This document shows, piece by piece, positions 32,385-41,082 of a stretch of DNA of 47,384 nt. The first letter of the stretch is position 1; the number at the start of each line of letters is the position of its first letter. Source of the stretch: SIG607 sp045586405 (lineage in GTDB: Bacteria > Bacillota > Clostridia > Oscillospirales > Acutalibacteraceae); NCBI GenBank assembly GCA_045586405.1, contig JAZNAG010000058.1:1-47384 (forward strand), given 5' to 3'. Both the position numbers and the translations under genes were made by a program. The notes beneath the pieces are model-generated. The model was not told the origin of the DNA and made no database searches. It saw nothing but the letters and a program-made list of their open reading frames with translations.

Positions 32385-33233
32385 TTATTCACTTATGGCT
32401 GTGGTACTGAAAACACAGTCATATTTTTCAGTCAAATTTTCAGCTGCTTTATCAGCATTTTCTTTGTTTTCAAAAAAGCCCATAACGGTAGGGCCGCTAC
32501 CCGACAGCGACACTTTTTTTGCGCCCTGTTTTTCCAAATCCGCCTTAATATCATCATAATTCCATACATAAGAAAAATCGTTGTGTACAGTTTCAGTAAA
32601 TATATCAAAATCAATGCTTTCAAGACTTTTTACCATATCTAAGTTACGGTTTTCTTCCCTTTTTGTATCTGACTTATCAAAAGCCTTATACATCTGCCCC
32701 GTTGAAGCCTTTTCGCCGTTTTTAATAAGCACAATGTAAAGTGGTAACTTTCTTTTAATATTTTCTATATTCTCTCCAATACCCGTAACCCTTGCGCAGC
32801 CGCCCTTAATACAAAAAGGAACATCGGCACCAAGAGATAAACCTATCTCGCATAACTCTTCATAACTTAAGGGATATGAATACATTTTATTAAGAATATT
32901 CAAAACTGCGGCGGCATCAGCACTTCCGCCACCAAGCCCTGCCGCGAGAGGAATATTTTTAAGCACCTCTATGGTAACTCCCGAAGAAATCTTGGTTTTT
33001 TCAAAAAATGCTTTTGCGGCGGCAAAACAGATATTATTTTCATTTTCCAGCGAGGAATTATCGGATATTACCTTTATATAATTATCACTGTTTTTGCTGA
33101 CACTGACTGTATCGTAAAGTGAAACCCTTTGCATAACGGTATCAAGAAGATGATAGCCGTCTGCTCTGACACCCGTTATATAAAGCGATAAATTAACCTT
33201 TGCGTATGCTTTTTCACTAATCAATATCCTCAC
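32385..33233 (-). CDS. ispE: 4-diphosphocytidyl-2-C-methyl-D-erythritol kinase
   Basis: A 282-residue GHMP kinase: KAYAKVNLSLYITGVRADGYH (split, about 8-28), the ATP motif NIPLAAGLGGGSADAAAVLN and GADVPFC, with a C-terminal SLSGSGPTVMGFF. It phosphorylates CDP-ME in the MEP isoprenoid pathway. GTG 33233 gives the listed length, but a TTG at 33224 has GAGGTG at better spacing and may be used. It is transcribed leftward ahead of spoIIR, with 32385 and 32341 about 40 bases apart. Confidence 0.95.
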   Translation of the reverse strand: MRILISEKAYAKVNLSLYITGVRADGYHLLDTVMQRVSLYDTVSVSKNSDNYIKVISDNSSLENENNICFAAAKAFFEKTKISSGVTIEVLKNIPLAAGLGGGSADAAAVLNILNKMYSYPLSYEELCEIGLSLGADVPFCIKGGCARVTGIGENIENIKRKLPLYIVLIKNGEKASTGQMYKAFDKSDTKREENRNLDMVKSLESIDFDIFTETVHNDFSYVWNYDDIKADLEKQGAKKVSLSGSGPTVMGFFENKENADKAAENLTEKYDCVFSTTAISE

Positions 33234-33339
33234 CTCGCTTCCTATTTTATCACAAATGCTGATATTTTAAAAGCATTATTTACTTTTAATCCTTATTATG
33301 TTATTATTATTTACAAATAATGTAAAGAGGTGCCCCTAT

Positions 33340-33609
33340 ATGAAAATAGTTATTTCTGTAATCGGCAAAGACTGTGTCGGCATACTTGCCGGAGTTTCAA
33401 ACAAATGTGCTCAGTTCGGCATAAACATCATTGATGTTTCTCAGTCTGTTTTGCAGGATATGTTCTGTATGATTATGATTTGCGATATTTCAAAAATGAC
33501 TGTAGATTTCAGCTCTTTTGCAGACGATATTGCTGATTTCGGTAAGGAAAAAGGCCTTATTATTCACGCTATGCACGAAGACATTTTCAACTCAATGCAT
33601 AAAATTTAA
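33340..33609 (+). CDS. ACT domain protein
   Basis: An 89-residue protein consisting of one ACT domain: MKIVISVIGKDCVGILAGVS then INIIDVSQSVLQDMFCMIMI. It starts at ATG 33340 with AGAGGTG upstream (the frame is open back to 33298, without a ribosome site). ACT domains bind amino acids or similar effectors. It stands 9 bases ahead of the UPF0210 gene, a conserved pair in Firmicutes (UPF0237/UPF0210), so it probably regulates or assists that protein. Confidence 0.9.
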   Translation: MKIVISVIGKDCVGILAGVSNKCAQFGINIIDVSQSVLQDMFCMIMICDISKMTVDFSSFADDIADFGKEKGLIIHAMHEDIFNSMHKI

Positions 33610-33618
33610 GGTGATAAT

Positions 33619-34977
33619 ATGTTAGAAACAAAAGATATTCTTGAAACCATAACTATGATACAGGAAGAAAATCTTGATATCCGTACAGTTACTATGGGTA
33701 TCTCGCTTCTTGACTGTATCGACAGTGATATAGATAAAGCTTGTGAAAAGGTATATAAAAAAATTACCACTAAAGCAAGCCGTCTTGTTAGTGAATGTGA
33801 AGATATCGAAAAGAAATACGGTATTCCCATAATAAATAAGCGTATTTCGGTTACACCTATCGCTATGCTGCTTGGCGCTTGTGAGAAAAAAGAGCCTGTT
33901 AAATTTGCTCTTGCTCTTGAAAAAGCAGCTTTAAAGGTGGGCGTTAACTTTATCGGCGGCTATTCTGCCCTTGTGCAGAAAGGCTTTACCGAAGGTGACA
34001 AAGCACTTATCGACAGTATTCCTGAGGCTTTATCGGTAACAGATCACGTTTGTTCTTCTGTAAATATCGGCTCTACAAAAGCAGGTATCAACCTTGATGC
34101 CGTAAAGCTTATGGGTAACATTGTTAAAAAGGCTGCCGAGCTTACTAAAGACAGAAACTGCATCGGTGCCGCAAAGCTGGTTGTTTTCTGTAATGCGCCT
34201 GAGGATAATCCCTTTATGGCAGGTGCATTTCACGGTGTTGGTGAGGCCGACTGTGTTATCAATGTAGGTGTTTCGGGCCCCGGTGTTGTACGTGCCGCCC
34301 TTGCAAAGTCCAAAGACCTTGATATAACAGGTGTGGCTGAGCTGATTAAGCGTACCGCCTTTAAAATTACCCGTATGGGACAGCTTGTTGCTAAAGAAGC
34401 TTCTTCAAGACTTGGCGTTCCCTTTGGTATCGTTGACCTGTCCTTAGCCCCCACCCCTGCCGTTGGTGACTCTGTTGCTTATATTCTTGAAGAAATCGGT
34501 CTTGAATGTTGCGGTTGCGCAGGTACTACCGCTACACTGGCTATGCTTAACGATGCTGTTAAAAAAGGCGGTGTTATGGCTTCCTCTAAGGTTGGCGGAC
34601 TTTCGGGTGCATTTATTCCCGTTACCGAGGACGCAGGTATGATACATGCCGCTTCCTGCGGTTCGCTTACCATAGAAAAACTTGAAGCAATGACTGCCGT
34701 TTGCTCGGTTGGTCTTGATATGATAAATATTCCGGGTGATACCACTCCTGAGGTTATTTCAGCAATTATTGCCGATGAAGCAGCTATTGGTATGATAAAT
34801 TCAAAAACCACCGCTGTGCGCGTAATTCCCGCTATCGGTAAAAAGGTTGGCGATTCCCTCTCCTTTGGCGGACTTTTAGGCGAAGGCCCTGTTATGAAGA
34901 TAAATACAGGCTCCCCTGCCAAGTTCATCAACCGCGGCGGACAAATTCCCGCACCTATTCAAAGCCTCAAAAACTAA
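33619..34977 (+). CDS. UPF0210 (PFL family) protein
   Basis: A 452-residue protein of the UPF0210 family, related to the pyruvate-formate-lyase fold but without known activity. Seen: ETITMIQEENLDIRTVTMGISL near the start (about 8-29, quoted in part), DNPFMAGAFHGVGEADCVIN, GLECCGCAGTTATLAML, and the C-terminal GEGPVMKINTGSPAKFINRG. It follows the ACT-domain gene by 9 bases (GGTGATAAT). The gene ends at a strong palindromic terminator at 34989. Confidence 0.92.
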   Translation: MLETKDILETITMIQEENLDIRTVTMGISLLDCIDSDIDKACEKVYKKITTKASRLVSECEDIEKKYGIPIINKRISVTPIAMLLGACEKKEPVKFALALEKAALKVGVNFIGGYSALVQKGFTEGDKALIDSIPEALSVTDHVCSSVNIGSTKAGINLDAVKLMGNIVKKAAELTKDRNCIGAAKLVVFCNAPEDNPFMAGAFHGVGEADCVINVGVSGPGVVRAALAKSKDLDITGVAELIKRTAFKITRMGQLVAKEASSRLGVPFGIVDLSLAPTPAVGDSVAYILEEIGLECCGCAGTTATLAMLNDAVKKGGVMASSKVGGLSGAFIPVTEDAGMIHAASCGSLTIEKLEAMTAVCSVGLDMINIPGDTTPEVISAIIADEAAIGMINSKTTAVRVIPAIGKKVGDSLSFGGLLGEGPVMKINTGSPAKFINRGGQIPAPIQSLKN

Positions 34978-34988
34978 TCTGCAAAAAA

Positions 34989-35015
34989 CGCTCTGTGATA
35001 TCACAGAGCGCTTTT
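34989..35015 (+). terminator. Terminator of the UPF0210 operon
   Basis: CGCTCTGTGATATCACAGAG plus CG forms a 22-base perfect palindrome (34989-35010), followed by CTTTT and preceded by AAAAAA. Confidence 0.9.
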
Positions 35016-35028
35016 AATCAATTTTTAG

Positions 35029-35057
35029 TTGACAAATTTTTGCTTTTAAAGTATAAT
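35029..35057 (+). promoter_or_regulatory. tRNA-Pro promoter
   Basis: TTGACA (35029-35034), a 17-base spacer and TATAAT (35052-35057): perfect sigma-A consensus, 18 bases upstream of the truncated tRNA copy at 35076. It is the only obvious promoter for the intact tRNA-Pro 210 bases downstream. Confidence 0.9.
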
Positions 35058-35075
35058 AACAACTGCTGTAAAAAA

Positions 35076-35113
35076 CGAGGTGTGGCGCAGTTGGTAGCGC
35101 ACTAGTTTTGGGA
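35076..35113 (+). pseudogene. Truncated tRNA-Pro, 5' half only
   Basis: 38 bases identical to the first 38 bases of the intact tRNA-Pro at 35285, from acceptor strand through D-arm to the anticodon loop (TTTTGGGA). After that the sequence diverges (GCACACAG instead of ACTAGATG). It retains the promoter and lacks the T-arm and 3' acceptor, so it cannot be functional. A break in the anticodon loop is typical for tyrosine-recombinase integration at tRNA genes. Confidence 0.85.
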
Positions 35114-35284
35114 GCACACAGCAGTTAAAACTTCTAAAATTTTACACCACCCAGAAAACCCTCTATTTATGCGGTTTTCGAGACTTCACAAAAATTAAAA
35201 AAGCGGTCAAAAATAATTTTGACCACAGTTTGTCCCACAATTGAAAATTTTTTAAAAAATCGTGACGCAAAAACAACTTAATAT
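35114..35284 (+). other. Insert between the tRNA-Pro copies (recombination scar)
   Basis: 171 bases without ORF. They contain GAAAACC-12 bases-GGTTTTC (35154-35179), sharing arms and the loop part TATTTATGC with 16065-16088, and a second hairpin GGTCAAAA-ATAA-TTTTGACC at about 35194-35213. No promoter is visible directly before 35285, so the intact tRNA may depend on read-through from 35029. It looks like the minimal leftover of an integrated element. Confidence 0.6.
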
Positions 35285-35360
35285 CGAGGTGTGGCGCAGT
35301 TGGTAGCGCACTAGTTTTGGGAACTAGATGCCGCAGGTTCGAGCCCTGTCACCTCGACCA
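35285..35360 (+). tRNA. tRNA-Pro (TGG)
   Basis: A 76-base cloverleaf: acceptor CGAGGTG/CACCTCG with A-CCA encoded, D-arm GCGC/GCGC, anticodon stem CTAGT/ACTAG with loop TTTGGGA (anticodon TGG), T-arm GCAGG-TTCGAGC-CCTGT. All stems pair, with one G-T at the T-stem end. It is followed by a strong terminator. Confidence 0.97.
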
Positions 35361-35361
35361 A

Positions 35362-35398
35362 AAAACCGAGTTTAACAAGAATTGTTAAACTCGGTTTT
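35362..35398 (+). terminator. tRNA-Pro terminator
   Basis: AAAACCGAGTTTAACAA-GAA-TTGTTAAACTCGGTTTT, a perfect 17-bp stem immediately after the CCA end; also usable by the convergent gene ending at 35402. Confidence 0.95.
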
Positions 35399-35401
35399 AC
35401 T

Positions 35402-35908
35402 TTAGATTTCGATTTTATATTCATCATCTATAAGCAGATATGGTAAATTGTGTTTTTGAGAGCGATTTAAAATTTCCGCATTATCTTTCAATGCGTCTTC
35501 AAAAGTGTAATCGTCATCAATACGGTTTTCTATTACCGATGCATAGCCTTTTATATCGTCAAAGTGCTTTTTTATGTAATTTTCACTCATTACAAGGCAG
35601 TAATATTTTATATTGTCCAGATATTCGCTTTCAAAATCGTCTTGCCAGTTTATTGGAATATAACAGCCCTCAACTATAAGGTTTTGATTGTTCTCTATGG
35701 CGGTTTTAATCATTTCGCAAACTATTGGCCACAAATAATCGGTTAAAGCTTTATCGTTACTTTGCGGAGTAAGGTCTGTATTATTACTTCTAATAAGCCC
35801 CATTTTTAAATGGTCTATGGACAAATAAGGGTATTTGTATTTTTCGAGCAACTTTTGGGCAAGAGCTGTTTTACCAACATGTGAAGCACCTGTAATCAGA
35901 ATAATCAT
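35402..35908 (-). CDS. P-loop NTPase/kinase-like protein
   Basis: A 168-residue single-domain protein: Walker A GASHVGKTALAQKL (about 7-20), SIDHLKMGLIRS and NLIVEGCYIPINW (Walker B-like). It resembles small AAA_18/2-phosphoglycerate-kinase-like enzymes; the substrate cannot be assigned. ATG 35908 with AAGGAAGG. It stands alone beside the tRNA and might be accessory. Confidence 0.65.
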   Translation of the reverse strand: MIILITGASHVGKTALAQKLLEKYKYPYLSIDHLKMGLIRSNNTDLTPQSNDKALTDYLWPIVCEMIKTAIENNQNLIVEGCYIPINWQDDFESEYLDNIKYYCLVMSENYIKKHFDDIKGYASVIENRIDDDYTFEDALKDNAEILNRSQKHNLPYLLIDDEYKIEI

Positions 35909-35988
35909 AGTATCCTTCCTTTTGTGGTTATTTGCACTATTATTATATGTTTTAAGTTGTATTTGTTTTTCTATTAGTTTTTAGTTCA

Positions 35989-36822
35989 CTATAATAAGTA
36001 GTTGGGCAAATCTTTCTGTGTTGCAGCAGACTGTTTTACTGATATACCGGTTTGTCGGTGAGCAATCACATCACCTGCATATTCTTTTGGTGTTATACCG
36101 GTGATTTTCTTGAATGCCGCCGAAAAATACGCCTGATTAGAAAAGCCGCTGAGTTCTGCAGTAAGAGTTACTGTTTTGCCCTGCTTAAGAAGTTCCTTAG
36201 CAAGAGCAATTTTAAGACAGGTATAATATTCGTGCACACCAATAAGTGTATATTTAGCGAAAATTCTTTTCAAATGAGAAAGACTTATATCAAGTGTATC
36301 GGAAAGATCGTTAACAGAAAGCTGAGTAGTAATGTTTTCTCTCAAAATTTTTGCCGCCTTAGTAAACAATATAGCCTCTCTGTCTGCCTCTACATACTTT
36401 ATATCGGTATTTGATATACATTTAATAATAACCAGCTGAAAAACAGCGTACAATTGTTGAAGTTTTATATCGTTCACTGCACCGACTATTATAGCGAAGG
36501 CTTCGTTCATTATTTCGCGCATACTGTATTGCTCTATCAGAAAAGCACGATTTGTTAAATCAGCTCCCTCACAGTTTAACTCTATATAAGCGTATTCTGA
36601 ATCTGCGGTATCTCTGATACAGTGAAATTCATTAGGTAAAGCAAACAAGACTGTGTTTTCTGTTGCTTTATAAACATTATCTGCAACAGTCACATCAATA
36701 TTTCCTTTTAAAACACAAATCATTACAAGGTTATCGCATATTTTACCCAATATATCACCGCTTAATATTTCAGCGGTTAATATTTGATTAACGCTTATCC
36801 TGTTTTCAAGTTCAAATGTCAT
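35989..36822 (-). CDS. AraC-family transcriptional regulator
   Basis: A 277-residue regulator: an N-terminal cupin-type effector domain (about 10-110, with IDVTVADNVYKATENTVLFA) and a C-terminal double HTH (LSVNDLSDTLDISLSHLKRI and KTVTLTAELSGFSNQAYFSA, then FKKITGITPKEYAG). It lies downstream of the BMC operon, in the same direction, behind a terminator, so it has its own promoter. AraC proteins often activate BMC sugar or diol operons; a role in controlling this one is inferred. The start at 36822 has only a weak ribosome site. Confidence 0.88.
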   Translation of the reverse strand: MTFELENRISVNQILTAEILSGDILGKICDNLVMICVLKGNIDVTVADNVYKATENTVLFALPNEFHCIRDTADSEYAYIELNCEGADLTNRAFLIEQYSMREIMNEAFAIIVGAVNDIKLQQLYAVFQLVIIKCISNTDIKYVEADREAILFTKAAKILRENITTQLSVNDLSDTLDISLSHLKRIFAKYTLIGVHEYYTCLKIALAKELLKQGKTVTLTAELSGFSNQAYFSAAFKKITGITPKEYAGDVIAHRQTGISVKQSAATQKDLPNYLL

Positions 36823-36933
36823 TTTTATACACCACACAAGTTAAAAGCTAACAATTTACATAAATTTGCCGTAAATATACAATATTGGTTCATTTAAAGT
36901 ATATCACACTTATTCTTAAATGTAAAGAAAAAA

Positions 36934-36965
36934 AAATAGCGGGACAGCTTTCTGCACCGCTATTT
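36934..36965 (-). terminator. Terminator of the BMC operon
   Basis: AAATAGCGG (36934-36942) pairs with CCGCTATTT (36957-36965); on the minus strand the stem is followed by a run of T. It lies 11 bases past the pduL stop. Confidence 0.9.
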
Positions 36966-36975
36966 CTTATACAAA

Positions 36976-37620
36976 TTATTTAATTATTTTAACTTTTGTG
37001 CCATTACCGATACCTGCTGCGTTTGCATCATCGGTATCTATATGCATTTCAAGTTTGAAAGCCTTATTTACACGAATCTGAACATCGTGGAAAGTTGTGC
37101 GACGCTCTCCGTTTGCCTCTACAGTAACATAATCACCGTCTTTTACACCGAAAGCCATTCCCTCTTCTTCACTCATGTGAATATGACGGTTAGCTATAAT
37201 GCAGCCTTCATTTAGTGAAACTACACCTTTAGGGCCTATTATTGTAATAGGAGCAGAACCTGCTATATCTCCCGATTCACGAACAGGGGGCTTTACTTTT
37301 AAGGTAAAGGAGTCGGTTCGGGATATTTCAACCTGTGAAGCAGAACGAACAGGTCCAAGCACTCTTACTCCCTCAATAGGACGCAGTGACGGGCCTATTA
37401 TGGTCAGTTGCTCTTTACAGGCAAACTGTCCGGGCTGCGAAAGGTCCTTTATAGGAGTAAGCTGATAACCTTTGCCAAAAAGAATATCAACATGCTCTGC
37501 ACTCAAATGTATATGACGGTTAGACACACCTACGGGAACAGTATCGGTTGAAGCGATATTGCCGCACTGTGCCATAACGCGACTTACTATTTCAGATATT
37601 AAAGCATCATTATATGCCAT
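36976..37620 (-). CDS. pduL: Phosphotransacylase PduL
   Basis: A 214-residue PduL, the BMC-type phosphotransacylase that moves the acyl group from CoA to phosphate and recycles CoA inside the compartment. Two PduL domains with zinc-binding signatures: NRHIHLSAEHVDILFG (about 30-45) and NRHIHMSEEEGMAFG (about 143-157). The N-terminal helix DALISEIVSRVMAQ is a typical encapsulation peptide. Last gene of the operon, 17 bases after the aldehyde dehydrogenase, with AAAGGAGAG. Confidence 0.95.
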   Translation of the reverse strand: MAYNDALISEIVSRVMAQCGNIASTDTVPVGVSNRHIHLSAEHVDILFGKGYQLTPIKDLSQPGQFACKEQLTIIGPSLRPIEGVRVLGPVRSASQVEISRTDSFTLKVKPPVRESGDIAGSAPITIIGPKGVVSLNEGCIIANRHIHMSEEEGMAFGVKDGDYVTVEANGERRTTFHDVQIRVNKAFKLEMHIDTDDANAAGIGNGTKVKIIK

Positions 37621-37636
37621 AATATTTACTCTCCTT

Positions 37637-39079
37637 TTATATGATACGGAAGCTATCTGCCATTACGCAACGGCGCTGACGGGTAAAGCTGCGAGCTGAG
37701 GTAATGCCCTCACCCGTAGGACCTGCAATAGTAAAGGTTGCATGTCCTTCTCCGCCAAAGCCGATTCCTGCATAAGAGGGTGCATTTTTAACAAAAATAG
37801 TTGTTTCAACAGCACGGGCAAAACGTGACAGATTATCAATATTTTTAGAATGCATATGAGCAGTATGGCGGTTGCCGTGTTCTGCTTTCACTGCAAGTTC
37901 AATAGCCTTATCGATATTATCAACGCGAACGATAGGAAGAATAGGCATCATAAGTTCTTCCTGAACAAAAAGATGATTAAAGTCGGCTTCGCAAATGATA
38001 CAACGAATATCTTTGCTTACCTTAATGCCGATTTTAGCGAGAAGAACGTCGGCATCTCTACCAACACAGTCGCGGTTTACGATTTTTTTAATATTGCCTT
38101 TTTTATCCTTTACATCAACCAAAACTATGGACGCTAATTTATCTGCCTGAGCAGAATCTATAAGATATGCACCGTTTTTAACCATAGAAGAAATAAGTTC
38201 GTCAGCAATATTGCGGAAAGCAAAAACTTCCTTCTCGGCAATACAAGGCAGATTATTATCAAAGGTACAGCCGTCTATAATATCCTTACCTGCTTTTGCA
38301 ACATCAGCAGTATCGTCAACAATAACGGGCGGATTTCCCGCACCTGCGCCTATTGCCTTTTTACCTGAAGATAAAACAGCCTTAACAACACCGGGACCAC
38401 CTGTGCAAACAAGCAGACGAACAAGAGGATGTGACTGCATAACAGCGGCAGACTCCAAAGTAGGCTTAACCATAGAGCATACCAGAACATCAGGACCGCC
38501 TGCTGCCTTTGAAGCACGGTTTACAAGGTCAACCGCATAGTTAGATACAGCAATAGCATTAGGATGAGGATTAAATACGACGCTGTTAGCAGCGGCTATC
38601 ATGCCAATACTGTTGCATATAACAGTTTCACTGGGGTTGGTACTGGGGGTAATTGAACCTACAACACCAAAGGGAGCCATTTCAATTAAGGTTAAACCGT
38701 TATCGCCTGTTTTTGCATTTGAAACTATATCCTCTGTACCGGGAGTTTTATCGGCAACAAGAATGTGTTTAAGGCGCTTGTGGTCTACCCTGCCCATTCC
38801 TGTTTCGGCAACACCAAGCTCTGCCATTATAGGTGCTTCGACACGGGTAAGACGGCGAATTTCAGCAATTATTTTTTCTCTCTGTTCAACCGACATAGCA
38901 CGTACTGCACGGTAACTTAGGTCGGCAGCCTTTATAGCTTCTTCCATATCCTGATAGACACCTACAAATTTTCTGGGGCCATAGTGGGTGCTATCCCAAT
39001 CAGAAGTAGTGCCCGATTGCATTTTATTTAAAACCTGGCTGACAACTTCACGAATTTCAGCTTCAGTAATGTTTGTCAT
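37637..39079 (-). CDS. CoA-acylating aldehyde dehydrogenase (PduP/EutE-like)
   Basis: A 480-residue dehydrogenase oxidising propionaldehyde or a similar aldehyde to acyl-CoA with NAD. The catalytic Cys is in NNLPCIAEKE (about residue 270), NAD-binding STNPSETVICNSIG and CTGGPGVVKAVLSSGKKAIG (two parts), and a C-terminal GEGITSARSFTRQRRCV. The N-terminal 20 residues (EAEIREVVSQVLNKMQ) form an encapsulation peptide, linked by a short Ser/Thr-rich piece. It lies between acetate kinase and pduL and supplies acyl-CoA to PduL. Confidence 0.93.
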   Translation of the reverse strand: MTNITEAEIREVVSQVLNKMQSGTTSDWDSTHYGPRKFVGVYQDMEEAIKAADLSYRAVRAMSVEQREKIIAEIRRLTRVEAPIMAELGVAETGMGRVDHKRLKHILVADKTPGTEDIVSNAKTGDNGLTLIEMAPFGVVGSITPSTNPSETVICNSIGMIAAANSVVFNPHPNAIAVSNYAVDLVNRASKAAGGPDVLVCSMVKPTLESAAVMQSHPLVRLLVCTGGPGVVKAVLSSGKKAIGAGAGNPPVIVDDTADVAKAGKDIIDGCTFDNNLPCIAEKEVFAFRNIADELISSMVKNGAYLIDSAQADKLASIVLVDVKDKKGNIKKIVNRDCVGRDADVLLAKIGIKVSKDIRCIICEADFNHLFVQEELMMPILPIVRVDNIDKAIELAVKAEHGNRHTAHMHSKNIDNLSRFARAVETTIFVKNAPSYAGIGFGGEGHATFTIAGPTGEGITSARSFTRQRRCVMADSFRII

Positions 39080-39084
39080 TTTAC

Positions 39085-40284
39085 TTACTCCTTACAAAAT
39101 TTCGCAGTATCAAGTGCGATCATATATTCTTCATTGGTGGGTATAACAAGTGTTTTTACACGGGCATTTTCAGCAGATATATCTGCCGCGCTGCCACGAT
39201 TAATAGAAGAGTTTTTGTTTTCATCAATAGCAATACCGAAAAACTCCATATCACTACATACACGACTACGCATATCATCATCATTTTCGCCTATACCTGC
39301 GGTAAAAACGAGAGCGTCAATGCCGTTCATCTCAGCAATATAACTACCAACATACTTCTTTATGCTGTTAGCCAACATCTTTATGGCAAGAAGTGCACGG
39401 TAATCGCCCTTGCTTGCGGCTTCAGATACATTTCTTGCGTCATTTGAAAGACCGCTTACACCAAGCAGACCTGACTTACGGTTAAGAAGATCCTCAACCT
39501 CATCTGCGCTAAGGTTTTTAGCCTTCATTATGTAAGGTATAACGGTAGGATCAATAGTTCCGCTACGGGTACCCATAGGTACGCCCTCTTGTGGAGTAAA
39601 GCCCATTGATGTATCAATAGCAATACCTTTGTCAACAGCTGTAATAGAAGAACCGTTACCGAGATGGCAGGTAACTATTTTAAGTTCCTCAATAGGTTTA
39701 TTTAACATCACGGCTGCCTTTGCAGCTACATATCGGTGAGAAGTACCGTGGAAACCGTAACGACGGATTTTATTTTCAGTATAAAGTTCATAAGGCAGAG
39801 CGTAAATAGTTCTGAAATCCTCCATCTGAGAATAGAAGGATGTATCAAAAACTCCTACCTGAAGAACATCGGTCATCAGTCTCTTACAAGCGCGGATACC
39901 CTTAATTGCAGGAGGTCCGTGCAAGGGGTTTATGGGAACGATGGTTTCAAGATAGTTAATAGCCTCGTCGTCAATAACAGTAGAGCTTTTATATTTTTCG
40001 CCGCCGTGAGCAATACGGTGACCTACCGCATCTATCTCATCAACGCTTTTAATAACGCCATATTCATCGCTTACAAGCAGTTCAAGCACCAGTGACAGTG
40101 CTTCTTCATGTGTAGGAAGGTCAACCTCTGCAAAGTAATTTTCTGCATCAGGTCTTTTATGGGTTACAGTACCGCCTGCGCCTATTCTTTCGCAGTTACC
40201 CTTGGCAAGTACATCACCGTTTTCCATATCAAAAAGCTGGTATTTAAGCGAAGAACTACCTGCGTTTATAACAAGAATTTTCAT
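39085..40284 (-). CDS. ackA: Acetate/propionate kinase
   Basis: A 399-residue acetokinase: ILVINAGSSSLKYQLFD (about 3-19), GHRIAHGGEKY, VFDTSFYSQM, RYGFHGTSHRYV, HLGNGSSITAVDKG and the C-terminal GIGEND with PTNEEYMIALDT. It makes ATP from the acyl-phosphate produced by PduL. No encapsulation peptide, so it acts in the cytosol. ATG 40284 with AAAGGAG, 5 bases ahead of the aldehyde dehydrogenase gene. Confidence 0.96.
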   Translation of the reverse strand: MKILVINAGSSSLKYQLFDMENGDVLAKGNCERIGAGGTVTHKRPDAENYFAEVDLPTHEEALSLVLELLVSDEYGVIKSVDEIDAVGHRIAHGGEKYKSSTVIDDEAINYLETIVPINPLHGPPAIKGIRACKRLMTDVLQVGVFDTSFYSQMEDFRTIYALPYELYTENKIRRYGFHGTSHRYVAAKAAVMLNKPIEELKIVTCHLGNGSSITAVDKGIAIDTSMGFTPQEGVPMGTRSGTIDPTVIPYIMKAKNLSADEVEDLLNRKSGLLGVSGLSNDARNVSEAASKGDYRALLAIKMLANSIKKYVGSYIAEMNGIDALVFTAGIGENDDDMRSRVCSDMEFFGIAIDENKNSSINRGSAADISAENARVKTLVIPTNEEYMIALDTAKFCKE

Positions 40285-40302
40285 ATAAAAAGCTCCTTTA
40301 AA

Positions 40303-41061
40303 TTAGTAAACTAAGCTGATATCTTTTTCTTTGAAATGTTCGATCCAACGGTCTGCCGGTTGCTCATCGGTAACAACAGTATCAACATCAGCTATATCGC
40401 ACACGCGAACAAACGAAATTTTATCGAATTTTGTACTGTCAACAGCCAGTATTTTATTATCGGCTGCCGCAAAAATAGCCTGCTTTATTTCAGAGTCTTT
40501 TTCATTTGAATCGGTAATGCCCATATTCATATCAATACCCTTGCAAGAGCAAATGGCAAAGTCAACGTGGAAACCGCGAATCATTCTTTCTGCCGAGCTT
40601 CCCACAAGAGACAATGCGCCTTTTTTAAGGGCACCGCCGGTGGAAAGTATATTCCAGTCGTCCTTATCAGCAAGTTCCAGCATAATCTCAACAGAATTTG
40701 TGATAAGGGTTATATTTTTGCGGTTTTTAATACATTTAGTAACAAAAATTGCAGTTGAACTTGCATCAAGCATTATATAATCGCCGTCATTTATCATATC
40801 TGCAATTTTTTCGGCGATTTTCTGCTTTAGCTCAACATTAGTACGTTTGCGCACACTTATAGGCAGGTCGGTATTAAGATTCTGATTAGAAACAGCACCG
40901 CCATAAGTCTTTTTGGCAAGGCCCTCTTTATCAAGTTTTTCAAGGTCGCGTCTAATGGTTTCTTCGGTAACATCAAATTCCTGACTCAAGTCAGCAACGA
41001 TAACCTTACCGTTAACATTAAGTTTTGCCAGTATAGCGTTGCGGCGTTCAATAGCGAGCAT
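40303..41061 (-). CDS. DeoR-family transcriptional regulator
   Basis: A 252-residue regulator: an N-terminal HTH_DeoR (ERRNAILAKLNVNGKVIVAD, then FDVTEETIRRDLEKLDKEGL) and a C-terminal DeoRC sugar-phosphate sensor domain (YIMLDASSTAIFVTKCI; ALSLVGSSAERMIRGFHVDF). DeoR proteins usually repress sugar operons and are released by a phosphorylated intermediate, here plausibly fuculose- or rhamnulose-1-phosphate. Its position inside the BMC operon, between PduT and AckA, supports a role in controlling it. Confidence 0.9.
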   Translation of the reverse strand: MLAIERRNAILAKLNVNGKVIVADLSQEFDVTEETIRRDLEKLDKEGLAKKTYGGAVSNQNLNTDLPISVRKRTNVELKQKIAEKIADMINDGDYIMLDASSTAIFVTKCIKNRKNITLITNSVEIMLELADKDDWNILSTGGALKKGALSLVGSSAERMIRGFHVDFAICSCKGIDMNMGITDSNEKDSEIKQAIFAAADNKILAVDSTKFDKISFVRVCDIADVDTVVTDEQPADRWIEHFKEKDISLVY

Positions 41062-41082
41062 ATCAACACTTTCCTTTTACTT

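Noticed and set aside
34230..34931. Long minus-strand ORFs opposite the UPF0210 gene
   Set aside because: Composition is that of the antisense of a GC-richer coding region; no ribosome sites; the plus-strand gene is certain.
38211..38915. Plus-strand ORFs opposite the aldehyde dehydrogenase gene
   Set aside because: Antisense shadows of a well-conserved gene.
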